Positions 22,492-33,169 are shown, counted from the stretch's first letter. The stretch is 64,000 bases of DNA from Cycas panzhihuaensis (GCA_023213395.1 CM041465.1:232755741-232819740), one strand, 5' to 3'. Notes: generated by a model from the sequence alone, not told the origin. Numbers and translations are program-made.

Positions 22492-23300
22492 TGTTGACTT
22501 ATAGATTTCACACCCTTATGAGATCAATACACTTGTCAAAGTTACACAGGTTATAATCTAGTTTAGGACACAATCAACATCATTATCCACATAGATCACA
22601 CAGATTTATTAATATTTCCACATGATTATAGCACAACGGCACTGTGATCAGAGATCAGCACCTATTTCACATTCAATCCTTGCAAACACATAGAATCCAC
22701 AATTTCCACGTAACTCTTATTTTATTAAGCAATAAGTTCTTTTACACAAGGTGCTGGAATGCATTCCCTGTGCATTCCAGCCTCATACATTCACTCTGTC
22801 ACATCCGTACCCAGGATGCTGTTATGCGTATTGGTCTCCGTACCAATGCGTACTGGTATACTTGGCTCTCACCCTAACCGAATGGTCCTTGGGAAGCCTC
22901 TTAAATATGCTCCTTTGGTGTCCTTTGGCTGAAGGGTTATGACTGTCTATCATAACCGTACTTTTTCAGTCAAGCGTACCTCTTCCTAACCATTGGTTAG
23001 TTCCCTTAATTGACTGTCTTAACTCGTCAAATGCGTCCGTGCGTCGTTTGACGTCATCCGTGCTTCCTACATCCAGTCTTCTCGTGCGTACCATTTATGT
23101 TTGCTTGCGTTATGCCTGGAGGTACGTATCTATGTTGCGTACCTTTAGCAGGTATGTACCTGTCATACGTACCCAGAATGCTAAATTCTTCACTTCTTGT
23201 TGCATGCATACCTTTGTACGGTTTGTACCTACACAATCCAAGGATACCCAACCTCTCTTTGGTCTGCCCATAGCCCAGCGTGTCACAATATGCTCCAACA
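22492..23300 (-). repeat. G1 3' LTR
   Basis: TGTTGACTTATAG at the left edge, GCTCCAACA at the right edge of the + strand. U3 (right half) is packed with GCGTACC, GGTACG and related GTAC motifs. ATACTTGGCTCTCACCC at 22858-22874 matches the tRNA-Glu anticodon arm. Confidence 0.92.
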
Positions 23301-23325
23301 TCTATCCTGGGTCAACATGAAGGGT

Positions 23326-23386
23326 TTGAGCATCCTTGCTCAACAAAAATTTCAAAATTTGGGGTATTCCTCCCCCTGTCCTTCTC
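23326..23386 (-). promoter_or_regulatory. G1 palindrome and displaced purine tract
   Basis: Palindrome TTGAGCA-TCCT-TGCTCAA at 23326-23343, 25 bases from the LTR, and a purine-rich tract on the minus strand at 23366-23386 (65 bases from the LTR). Same spacing as H1 and H2. Confidence 0.72.
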
Positions 23387-24466
23387 AAGGCTGCTCTTGC
23401 GGCCGCTGTCTTGTAGCCAGAATTTCTTCATTAATTTGGGTCAGTGTGGCAATTATTGCATCTTTTTCTTTAAGTTTTTCCTGAAGGGCTGCTATTTCTG
23501 CCTTATACCCTTCTTCCATCTCCATAATTAACTGGATGATCTGACTTGCTTTATTATCCGGTGAAAGTGGTGCTGATGTCTCTCCCGTTTTCATTACGGG
23601 CGGAAAGTCTTTCCATTATTCCAAAGAAGGTTCTACTTCTTCTGCCTCTGCTGGTTCTTTCTCATCCTTCTTTCGTTTGCTACTTTTCCTTATGGTTTGC
23701 TTAGCCCGATGAGGAATGGGTGTCCCGGGGGTTTGTTGTAACCATTTGAGAACTTTATTCATTTGCTTTTAGATCCTTCTTTTCAATTTCTGATTTTGCG
23801 TCGTATCTGGAAATTCAGTCACCCACCTTTTAATTAAGGGTTCCTTTGGAGAAGTAGTTGTTTTTATCAATTGTACATTTGGGCATTGATAAAACAGAAT
23901 AGCTAACAACAATGAAGGGTGGCGAAAAGGATGAATCATTATCTCCTGAATCTACTGCCGCATGTTGTCCACTGTGATTCGACCAATCCATTTCTCTCCA
24001 TCCGAATCTTGATGGTATTGGCATCATTCCCCCTGGAATGTATGTGTATTTCCTTTTTGATAAAAAACTGGAATTAATGACTTTTGCTATCCACTGTAAT
24101 CGGATATCTTTTATGTCTGCCACACAGATTCCTCCTGAAGTCAGTTGTGTATTTTCTTGGCAGAATTCTTTTAACCATAGCTCACGGTCCACTTCTGATC
24201 GCTTGGTTGGCATGGGTACTTCCCCTTCATTGGGAAGTCTTGTTATCAAATGCACAATCTCTGCATCTAACTTAATTTTGCTCATATCTTTTTTTTAATT
24301 CTACTAAGATACTTTCCATAATTTCTGGGTCATAGTACATAGGGTTACAGTATATGTACTCTCCCCAAGCAGCTTGCTTGATCTTGGTCTGAAATTGAGA
24401 AGGTAAAGCTTTGAGGTCTTTGCTTAATTTGGGTAGAAAAGTCTCCTGACAACCTGCAGTCCTCAT
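23385..24466 (-). pseudogene. G1 ORF3, unknown protein with C-terminal coiled coil
   Basis: About 360 codons starting at 24466 (MRTAGCQETFLPKLSKDL). Features in order: a helical N-terminus, LPNEGEVPMPTKRSEV, then GGICVADIKDIRLQWIAKV and SFLSKRKYTYIPGGMMP, a variable middle, a basic stretch near 23690, and a C-terminal coiled coil (KAEIAALQEKLKEKDAIIATL). A frame change near 24285 and stops near 23770 and 23610 interrupt it. No signal peptide or membrane segment is visible, which argues against a typical envelope protein. Homologues follow pol in H1, H2, G3 and E0. I do not recognise the function. Its position, sense strand and repeat-rich upstream spacer suggest separate expression. Confidence 0.8.
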
Positions 24467-24699
24467 GATGGCTATGGGATTCCAGAGAGAAAACTGAAAT
24501 AACCTGGAATTATGGATACGAATCTTACGTGCGTACCTTTGCTGGAATGGTCACTGTTTTATGGAATTATACCCGTTGATTTGAAGCTGGATTTCGTCTT
24601 TCTATCTCCTTGGATCGCAAGGGTTTCTCTCGACTGCTTGCTATTGAGAATCCGAGCGGAATTGTCCTCGATTTCTTGTTGCGTACCGCGGGGGAATGC

Positions 24700-24985
24700 T
24701 TGCAGGTACGTAATGTATGCTTTTGTCTTTTTCGACCCTTTTCTTCTATGCGTACTTCGACTGCATACTTTTTCAGGTACGCATAGTGTAAATCGATTAA
24801 CTTATCCACTTTTTAACTATGCGTACCCCGCAGCGTACTTTTTTGGTATGTATAATGTATTTTGGCCTGTTTTACATAGTGCGTACCAGATAGCGTACTT
24901 TTTTGGTATGTATAATGTATTTTGGCCTGTTTTACATAGTGCGTACCTGGTAACATACTTTTCCCGGTACGTATAGTGTATTTTT
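24700..24985. repeat. 60-bp tandem repeats with GCGTACC/GGTACG arms
   Basis: At least two near-identical 60-base units (from 24832 and 24892) flanked by more degenerate ones. Each has GCGTAC and GGTATG/GGTACG arms able to pair. This is the pol-ORF3 spacer of G1, and the motif is the same as in the G1 LTR U3. Confidence 0.85.
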
Positions 24986-25255
24986 GCTAGTATGTATGTG
25001 AAAAATCAGATTTCTTGGACATAATTCTTTCTTATCCTTGATTCTTTTTGTCATAATATCCTTGTTATTGATGATTCTTCTTATTGCTTATGTATATGAT
25101 ATGAGTTACGGTTGTTTTTTCTTTTTTCAATTTTTTTTTTGGATTTTTGTTTCCATACTGAACTGGATCACATTTCGGTATCGAGACAATTCGATTTGCC
25201 TCAACTTCATGCAACGCGCTATAGTACAACCAACTGATCCAGCTGGTAAGCTAAT

Positions 25256-26505
25256 CTATTGGATGTATGGTTTCAACCGGCTACCATTCACTCGAGTTGG
25301 TAGTAATGGCCCATCAATTTCCCGTAGTTGCACCGATCCATTCTTGAAGATTTTCTCTGCGATGTAAGGTCCTAACCATCGCATCTTGAGTTTGCCGGGG
25401 TGCATCTTGAACTTATTGTCATAGAGCAACACTTAGTCACCTTCTTTAAATTGAGGTTTGCGTAAATGTCGATCATGCCACGCTTTTTGTTGTCTCTTTT
25501 CTATATTTTGCAACCATTTCTCCATATATTGTTTCTCTTCTAACTGCACCAATTCTTCCAATCGCTGTCGTAAGGATTGAAAGTCGTCTAATCGACATTG
25601 CATGGCGGTTCTTAGGCTTGGTATCTCGATCCCTGTTGGAAGAATGGCCTCTGTTCTGTAGATGAGTTGGAATGGAGTCTGTCCAGTTGATCTCTTATAA
25701 GTTGTTCTAAATGCCCATAACACGGATGGCAGTTTCTACGTGTCGGATCTGCCGACATCACATATTTTTCTTAAGCAGTTTTCAATTATTTTGTTTGAAC
25801 TTTCTGCTTGCCCATTTGCCCTTGGGTAATATGGTGTAGACCTACGATGGCTTATCATAAAGGCCGGTGTCAATATCTCTATCGTTTGATTCAGAAAATG
25901 GGCACCTTGGTCACTCACAATCTCCAGAGTGCATCCAAAACGTGTAATAACCACCTCGTACAGAAATCGGGCTGTACTTTCCGCATATGCTTTTCTTAAG
26001 GCTCTTGCTTCTACCCACTTAGTCATGTAATCCGTTGCCACTAGGATATATCGAGCTTTAGATCGTCGGGCGACTGGTTTAACTGGTCCAACGAAGTCGA
26101 GTCTCCATTTCTCGAACAATGCCAGAGGTAGAATGGGATGTAGGGGTTGGAAATCTTGTCGATTAGGTTTTCCAACCCGTTGACAATAGTCGAAGGCTTG
26201 AATCCATCTTCTTACGTCTTCGAACATGGATGGCCACCAGAATCTGGACATCAAGATTTTCCTCCATGTTGCTAATTTACCCATGTGTCCACCCGCTACA
26301 CCTTTGTGTGCTTGGGACATAATCTGGCTTGTCTCGTGTGGCCGGACGCATCGCCGCAACACTTCATCTGGTCCTAGTTTATATAATTCTCCGTTTATTA
26401 ATTGATACGGTTCTGCTTTTCTTACGAAATTTTTTCGTTCTGTACGGTCCAATTCTGATGACACTTCCCTAGTTGCTAAGTACTCTAGTATTCCCTCATA
26501 CCAGT
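25256..26505 (-). pseudogene. G1 integrase
   Basis: Zinc-binding part HKGVAGGHMGK ... FDYCQRVGK: the usual first Cys of C-x-x-C is Phe here. The catalytic triad is present in the motifs WRLDFVGPV, IVSDQGAHF and QAESSNKIIEN (D, D, E). The C-terminal part (25433-25723, then to the stop at 25256) has KMRWLGPYIAEKI, a GPY-type domain. A frame change near 25730 and a stop near 25430 break it. Integrase inserts the cDNA into the genome, and the five-base duplications in this window are the product of this enzyme class. Confidence 0.88.
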
Positions 26506-28249
26506 CTATTGGAACTGCGTCCACGCTGAACAATGCCGCGTCTGGAAAGTCATCTGGTATTCCTGTAGCTTTTTCCCCGTTCGAGATTCTTGACAACTGA
26601 TCAGGTATAATATGGGCTTTCCCAGGTTTCACGATGATTTTAAAAGAAAATTCTTGAACCAGCATTAGCCATCTGCTGATTCGTCCTCTCATTATTGGTT
26701 TGTTCACCAGATATATCAATGTTTGATTGTCCACGAAGAACAAGAATGGATTTGTTAATAAATAGTGTCCAAACTTCTGCAGCGCATACACCATCCCAAG
26801 CGCTTCTCTCTTTGTCATGGTATAATTAATTCTGTTCTATCTTTGTGAGTTTCTGACTTGCGAAGTATATCGGATGGTCCATCTTGTCATCACCAGGTTG
26901 GGCCAATACGCATCCAATAGCGTATTGTGAAGCATCCACGTGTACATGGAAGGTTTTCTTCCAATCAGGAAATCGCAATATGGGTGCTGATATGATGGCT
27001 TGTTTTAATGCTTTGAATGTTTGTTGCTGTTCTTCCATCCATTCCCATTCAACATTCTTTTTTAACAATTCCTCTAGGGGTCCCGATATGTATGCATATC
27101 CCCTGATGAAGTTTCTGTAATATCCGGTTAAACCCAAGAAACCTTTCAACTGTCTCCTCGTGAGTGGTATAGGAAAGTGTAAAATTACAGACACTTTAGC
27201 TTGATCTGTCAGCAATCCCTCCTTGTTGACGATGTGTCCCAATAGATTGCCGAAGCGTACCAAAAAGGTACATTTCTCTAGGTTCAAACACAACTTGTTC
27301 TCTCGACATGTTTGTAACATCTCCCTCAAGTTTGCCATATGATCTTCATCAATCCGTATAATGTCCAATCATCTAAGAATACTGCCACTCTTTCCCCAAT
27401 AAATTTTCGAAATATGTTGATCACGATCCTCTGGAATGTGGCCGGAGCATTCGTAAGACCTAATGGCATTATTTTATAAGCGTAAGTTCCCCATTCTGTC
27501 ACGAATGTGGTCTTTGCTTGATCCTCTGGGGCAATCTGCACTTGATTATACCCACTAAATCCGTCAGTGAAGGAATATATCTCATTTCCTCCCACCGCTT
27601 CCAAAATGTTTTCTGTAAATGGTAATGGAAAAGGATCCTCTTCGTTACCTTATTCAGTTGTCTGTAATCCACACAGACACGTATTTTCCCATTCTTTTTG
27701 GGAACTACTACTACAGGGTTCACTCAGTCACTGCAGTCAATCTCGTAGATGTATCCTGCTTCCAGCATCTTATCTAACTCTACTTTAACTTTTTCTTTAT
27801 ACTTAGTATTCATGCGGTATGGTCGCTGTTTCACTGGTTTTGGTTCCTATACCAAATCAATGTGATGCATTCCTATTTCTGGGGGAATACCTTTTAGGTC
27901 TTTATATGACCGCGCGAATATGCCACGGAACTCCTCGAACAATTGATGAGCCTTCGCTACTGTTTGATTATCCCAATAGTTTCCGATTCGTATCAGTTTG
28001 GGATCCTCTTTATTGCCGACATTAATTTCAATAGTTTCCAATTTGGTTACTTCGATATCTTCCTTGTTTCCGGTTTTGTGCCCAGGGGTATCTTCTATTT
28101 TTCTTTTCCCAATGTTAACTTCGGTAAATTCTGCAGGGTAATTCAGGATTTCTTCTTCCTCACCATATGCTGATTCTTCTTCCTCTTTCTTTATAATTCC
28201 TTGTTCTAAATTCATGCTCATTCTTCTAATATTCTTCAAGATTCTATCT
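26506..28249 (-). pseudogene. G1 reverse transcriptase and RNase H
   Basis: Entry segment LFEEFRGIFARSYKDLKGIPPEIG (upstream of RT in many plant Ty3 elements), then VVVPKKNGKIRVCVDYRQLN, FTDGFSGYNQVQIAPEDQ, MPLGLTNAPATFQR and the polymerase box VFLDDWTLYG (FLDD at 27368-27379). RNase H follows with FHVHVDASQYAIGCVLAQ and FLFFVDNQTLIYLVNK. Frame changes near 27610, 27360 and 26820 and a stop near 26825 disable it. The first residue of the Y-x-D-D box is Phe, also in H2 and G3. This enzyme makes cDNA from element RNA with tRNA-Glu as the probable primer. Confidence 0.9.
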
Positions 28250-28762
28250 ATATTTTTGTCTTCTGATGCATGCATAAAGGTTTTTGTAAAGGATTCCTTC
28301 AGATTTTCCCAAGTCACATCTAGGCTTTGTTCCCTTCCTAAGAACCAATCCTTTGCTACCCATCCCAGGGTATGATAAAAGTAGTTAGGCCAGATTTTCT
28401 TGGGTATACTTAGGGATGTCCATTTTTGTTTACATTTCTATAGGTGCTCGCTAGGGTTTTGACCTACATGGAATAACGGGATGTCTAAATGTTTGGGATG
28501 GTCGAATCGAAGTCTAAACGTTGCTTGTAACTCCTTCCAATCTTGGAGAGTGGCCTGGTGGGCTAAGTACCAATACCAAGCCGTTCCCCGTAAGGTAAGT
28601 AGTAGGTCTTTTTGCCACTAATTTTTATCCCAATTTCTGTGCTCCATCCAGTATTCAATGCAATGAGTTAAATGAGTAGTCCCATATAATTGTTCTCCAT
28701 AGAAAGGCTTAACATGATTCCCAATATAAGTTTCAAAGTTCGTTTCCTCTAGGATAGTTACC
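28250..28762 (-). pseudogene. G1 second gag-capsid-like domain inside pol
   Basis: Between the protease linker and RT: FYGEQLYGTTHLTHCIEYW, then after one stop LTLRGTAWYWYLAHQATL, DWKELQATFRLRFDH, and after another stop the segment up to WENLKESFTKTF. The pattern (helix with H-x-x-x-C, then L-x-G-x-A-W-x-W-Y, T-x-x-x-W-x-x-L-x-x-x-F-x-x-x-F) is that of the Retrotrans_gag capsid domain. The true gag of G1 has its own copy at about 30960-31340 (LRGVPLAWYKEL). Both stops (near 28618 and 28440) are TAG where CAG would fit. G3 has the same domain at the same place. Its role is unknown; it may be a captured or duplicated gag. Confidence 0.65.
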
Positions 28763-29720
28763 CTATTGCCTAGACCAGAGTCTCTAGAAGTATTTACCAT
28801 CGATTTCCCTTCCATTCCCTTGGATTTGGCACCAATCGTTGGAAGGGACCGGTTGCTGGGTGGGTATACTTGTAAAGAAGATGAGGAAGGAATGTTACTT
28901 CCTTCCCTGGGTTGTAATAAAGGGGGGGATAAGGAATCTACCTTAAGACCCACGCCTGAGGTAGAAGGGAGGTTAAGATTACTACTAGCTATTATAGGAC
29001 TATGAAAAATACTAAGTCTACTAGGGGAGTTTTGGTCTAGGTTTACGTTATCTACTGAACTATCATTAGTCATCATATATTCCAAAGAATTTGAATTATC
29101 ATGAATGTTTCCAATTACACATTTAGACAATAAGTTACATCTATGAGAGGAAGAATTTACTTCATAGGTGTCTTGCAACCAATAATCCACAAATCTCATT
29201 CCATTTTCGTCGTCTGAAGAGTTATATATTTCCCAAAAATGAGTTGGTTCAGTTTTTTGACAGTTGATTAGCTTGGTAGGCTCCTTAGTCATATGGTAAA
29301 GATTCTCTTCATCGAGGGAAGAGGCTGTTGTTTCACTTACGACAGTCGTATTGGATCCTTCGTCCGATATCATCTGAATGGAGTTTCTTCCCAACATTGG
29401 TAATACCACTTTGTTTCCATCATCTGATAAAGTGAAGGTGACATTCTTCCAGTTTTGAAGACACTGGGTCTTGTATAGCCAGGGCCTCCCCAATAACGTT
29501 GGATAGGGTGTTGCACCCTTTTCTGTTTCTACGATTGTAAAGTCGATTTTTACGACAATCCCTACCACATCCATTTTGATGTCAGCCAGCCTCCCCACAG
29601 GTCGCACCAATAATTCGTTGGCCAATTTCAACGAATATGTTGTTGCCTCCAGTTTTGGGCTTCCCAATTTCCGCCATGTCGAAGTAGGTAGTACATTTAC
29701 GGCTGCGCCCCCATATTAAG
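28763..29720 (-). pseudogene. G1 protease and long linker
   Basis: The aspartic protease starts near 29720 with GGAAVNVLP; the catalytic Asp appears changed to Tyr and a frame change lies just before. The body continues VRPVGRLADIKMDVVGIVV and FTIVETEKGATPYPTLLGRPWL, the usual retropepsin end. A linker of about 230 codons follows, acidic and serine-rich (IYNSSDDENGMRFVDYW; SSLQVYPPSNRSLP). The linker is also recognisable in H1. Protease processes the Gag-Pol polyprotein. Confidence 0.8.
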
Positions 29721-32025
29721 CATTTTCGGAAATGTTTCTCCTAATACCATCATTGTCACCATGGGATCCATGTTGAATGATGGCATCACTTTCTTTAAAC
29801 TCTTGGTAATTCCTCGTTGTAATATCCCTCCTTTAATCCAGTCAATTACTTGGCATAAAGGAATAGTTAATTGCAACTGTTTTACCAGATTTTCCATTAG
29901 CAACAACATTCTTGGAATGTCCTCGGCTGGTAATCCTTTGAATAGTTCCTCCATCTGCACTATTTGGGGCTGTATTTTCGGCTCTTCTGGTACCTTACCT
30001 TTCTCCTTTTGCTTATTCTTTCTTACATATACATATTTAGTTTTTGGCTTCTCCATTGGTAATGCAGTCTCTTCTTGAGCTAAGTCTTCTAAAACTTGTT
30101 TCATTTGTTTAAATCGATTCATTTCTGTTTGTGGATTCAGATATCCTTCGTCTTCTTTCTCCTTTTGTTTCTTTTGGAGTTTTATATTTTTGCTCTCTGG
30201 TATGATTGTCATTAGATTGGTAGCTTTAACTTTTCCTTTACAATTTTCTGTTTTGTGCTCACTTGGTCCACAGTTGTTACATACGAACGATTTTTGTTCG
30301 TATTTTTGTTTGGTTGGGCATTCGGATTTCCAATGCCCGAATTGTAAGCAAATGAGGCATCTTCCCATTGGTTGTTTCTTCCTCGAGGGCTCCTGTGTGC
30401 TCCTCGTTGTAAAAATATTCCGAGGTGGGTTGCCTCCCCTTCCCCTACCTCGTCCTCTGTATGATTTTCCTCTTGGGTTGTAGAAACAATCTTTGTCATA
30501 TGCATATCCACATCGCATATGTGGCACCATTTGTCCCTTTGGTGCAATGCACTATTCTTCGGGTTAAGTTCACATGCTTTAGTCGCGTGTGAACTTTCCT
30601 CACAGATGTGGTACCATTTTGCCACTCTGTCTTCGTGATCTTTTTTCTTCTTTGTTGCTCTCTCTTCTCTGTTATTTCTTATTTCTAGTCTTGCCACTTC
30701 CTTTCTTAGGGCTTCTAATTCTGATTCCTCTTCTGCTATTCCCACCTGGCAGGAGGGTCGATTATATTGGTTTTGTTTAAGTTCCCTGATCTCTTCTTGT
30801 CATCTCAATAGGAGGGAGTCGTGTCCTCCAGCCTGCGCATCCATCTCCATCTCAAAGTCAAGTGCTAAATCTTGGGCATTCTTAAATGACTTTAGTGGAT
30901 GTGCATGCATCATAGGTCTCAGTTTCTCATTCAGTCCTCTGACAAAATAATTTTTCATATTATAGTGCATTCTTAGTTTCATTGATCATCTTGGTACAAT
31001 GATTTTCATCCCTCTTGATATAAGTTAATACTGATTCTTCGGGCCTTTGTTTAATTTCCCTAAGGGCAATTTCCACCGCTTCGTTGCTTCGGAATTTCTG
31101 AAATGTTTCCTCGAAGGATTTCTTTATTTTCGCCAATGAATCTTTCTTATCCAACTCTTTGTACCAGGCCAATGGCACTCCCCTTAATGTACATGTGAAT
31201 CTGGCTTTTATCTCGTCTTCATCTGTAATCTTCTTCACGTCGATCAGATTTTGAAAGAGATATACATGTTCGGCTACATTTGAAGTGTCGTTGAAAATCA
31301 ACTTCCCAAAGTCTCTGTAATCATCCATCCTGGGAGATTGTACCTGTGTCCCACTTGGTGGTGATTCTTCCCCTTTCTCCTCCTCACTGGATTCTATCTC
31401 CTTCCCTTCACTCTTCTCTTTTGGAGATGTGCTTGGAGTGCTTACTGCAATATTATCTTTTCCAAATAATGGATTCTTAAATGGGGTTTTAAGATGTATA
31501 GCTTCTAACACACCTGGTACTTGTATTGTTAGCATGTCCTTTATATATATATGGTGATCGGACCCACAATACGATGAATCCTCAAAAAGCTACCTTGTTA
31601 GCTTGTTTTCCCAATATGCCGAGGGACCTTCCTCCGCCTTCTTCTCGCTGTCACTTAGGTCCTTCGTAGTGTCTTCCACAGGTATACTTTTCCTCTTTAG
31701 TTAAAGTGTCTTTACGTTCTTCATCCACTTTTGGTTTTTCTTCATATTTTGGGCTAAACAGGTCATCCTTGATTGGGGCTGGTGTTAGTACCATTCGTTC
31801 GCCATTGTTTCCCTCTCCTTGTTCTTGAGGTGTTTGGGCTCCACTTGCCTCAGATTCTTCAGCGGACTGTCCCTTAGACTCGTTGTTCTGCGAACTTAAT
31901 CTCCTTGCCCTTCTCAGTTTTGACTCTTTTGACCATTGTAATGCCCTCTGTCTGCTTGTTTCTTTCCCTTTAGGTGAAGTATCCTTTGGTGGCTCTTTTG
32001 CCTTTGAAGGCCTTTTAGGTGGCAT
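29721..32025 (-). pseudogene. G1 gag with zinc knuckles
   Basis: Starts at ATG 32025 (MPPKRPSKAKEPPKD), 5 bases after the leader stem-loop. Charged N-terminus to 31651, capsid at 30960-31535 (DFGKLIFNDTSNVAEHVYLF, LRGVPLAWYKEL), a helical segment LEALRKEVARLE near 30710, then knuckles: YHICEESSHATKAC (first Cys now Tyr), CHICD cut by a frame change near 30510, CLICLQFGHWKSEC, and CNNCGPSEHKTENC. RGRGRGRGG lies between the second and third, as in H1. After the knuckles a basic region (YVYVRKNKQKEKGK) leads to the protease. Several frame changes disable it. Confidence 0.87.
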
Positions 32026-32030
32026 TGGAA

Positions 32031-32089
32031 GGTCCCCTGGCTGTCAGAGGCTTAGTTACGGCCTGCCATCACGACGACAGCCAGGGTCC
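32031..32089 (-). promoter_or_regulatory. G1 leader stem-loop before gag
   Basis: Arms GGTCCCCTGGCTGTC (32031-32045) and GACAGCCAGGGTCC (32076-32089) pair almost perfectly; the loop contains TAACTAAGCC on the element strand. It lies between primer site and gag ATG, where packaging or dimerisation signals are found in retroelements. Confidence 0.78.
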
Positions 32090-32151
32090 TCTGTCCTTTA
32101 CACATTCCTCCTTTTGAAAATCCTGGGCCCCGTCCCTACTCAATGGACGTA

Positions 32152-32164
32152 GGCAACTAAACCA
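32152..32164 (-). promoter_or_regulatory. G1 primer binding site (tRNA-Glu type)
   Basis: TGGTTTAGTTGCC on the minus strand, 11 of 13 bases equal to H1's site, one base after the LTR. Confidence 0.7.
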
Positions 32165-32165
32165 A

Positions 32166-32997
32166 TGTTGACTTATAGATTTCACACCCTTATGAGATGT
32201 CAAAGTTACACAGGTTATAGTCTAGTTTAGGACACAGTCAACATCGTTATCCACATAGATCACACAGATTTATTAATATTTCCACATGATTATAGCACAA
32301 CGGCACACAACAGTACAAAGATCATCACCTATTTCACATTCAATCCTTGCAAACACATAGAATCCACAATTTCCACGCAACTCTTATTTTATTAAGTAAT
32401 AAGTTCTTTTACACAAGGTGCTGGAATGCATTCCCTGTGCATTCCAGCCTCATACATTTACTCTGTTACATGCGTACCCAGGAGGTACCCATGAAAATAC
32501 ACGGCTTAGGCTACTGTCATGTGTACTGGTCTTCGTACGAATGCGTACTGGTATACTTGGCTCTCACCCTAACCGAATGGTCCTTGGGAAGCCTCTTAAA
32601 TACGCTCCTTTGGTGTCCTTTGGCTGAAGGGTTATGACTGTCTATCATAACCGTACCTTTTCAGTTAAGCGTACCTCTTCCTAACCATTGGTTAGTTCCC
32701 TTAATTGACTGTCTTAACTCGTTCGTACGTTCGTACGTACGTCTGATGTCATCTTGCGCTTCCTTCTATCCAGTCTTCTTGTGCGTACCATTTCTGTTTG
32801 CTTGCGTTCTGCCTGGAGGTACATATCTGTGTTGCGTACCTTTAGCAGGTACGCACCTATCATACGTACCTAGAATGTTGAATTCTTCACTTCTTGTTGC
32901 ATGCGTACCTTCATACGGTCCGTACTTGCACAATCCAAGGATACCTAGCCTTTCTCTGGTCTGCCCATAGCCCAACGTGTCACAATATGCTCCAACA
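32166..32997 (-). repeat. G1 5' LTR
   Basis: Same ends as 22492-23300. TATA box TATTTAAG on the minus strand (32595-32602). The stretch 32553-32569 (ATACTTGGCTCTCACCC on the + strand) begins 26 bases downstream of it. U3 carries many GCGTACC/GTACG motifs (32700-32930). Confidence 0.92.
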
Positions 32998-33002
32998 CTT
33001 GC

Positions 33003-33118
33003 AAACTATTTGGCTTTGTTTGTGAATATGCTTAACATAAAGAAAATGTAGGATCCTGATGAAATCAAAGCTAGGTTTTTTCAACATTTCGAGGAGTAAC
33101 AATATCTGGGTATTAGTA
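33003..33118 (+). pseudogene. K gag, third part
   Basis: Resumes the frame cut by G1: YLALFVNMLNIKKM, a stop, DPDEIKARFFQHFEE. It resembles the G1 capsid segment (LIDVKKITDEDEIKARF). Ends where the G3 LTR begins (TGTCTCC at 33119). Confidence 0.55.
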
Positions 33119-33169
33119 TGTCTCCACACAGAATCCATGTGTGCTCAACAATCTATTCCCACTATTTAC
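33119..33169 (-). repeat. G3 3' LTR, terminal piece
   Basis: Starts TGTCTCCACAC, so the element strand ends GTGTGGAGACA. Continues at 56144 after H2 and its TTTAC duplication. Inferred from continuity and from the K gag frame ending exactly here. Confidence 0.55.

Larger units (their letters stand above)
22492..32997 (-). mobile_element. G1, full-length Ty3-type element with extra ORF
   Basis: Both LTRs (22492-23300 and 32166-32997), perfect pentamer duplication CTTGC (22487-22491 and 32998-33002), primer site, gag, protease, second gag-like domain, RT, RNase H, integrase and ORF3, 10.5 kb in all. It is the best preserved copy of the Ty3 lineage here and the reference for H1, H2 and G3. Domain order PR-RT-RH-INT defines Ty3/gypsy; the RT resembles the Athila/Tat side and has no chromodomain that I can see. 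Confidence 0.93.

Noticed and set aside
32347-32637. ORF on the + strand conserved in both G1 LTRs (also 22644-22877)
   Set aside because: Similarity comes from the LTR pair itself; the ORF runs antisense to the element and has no motif.
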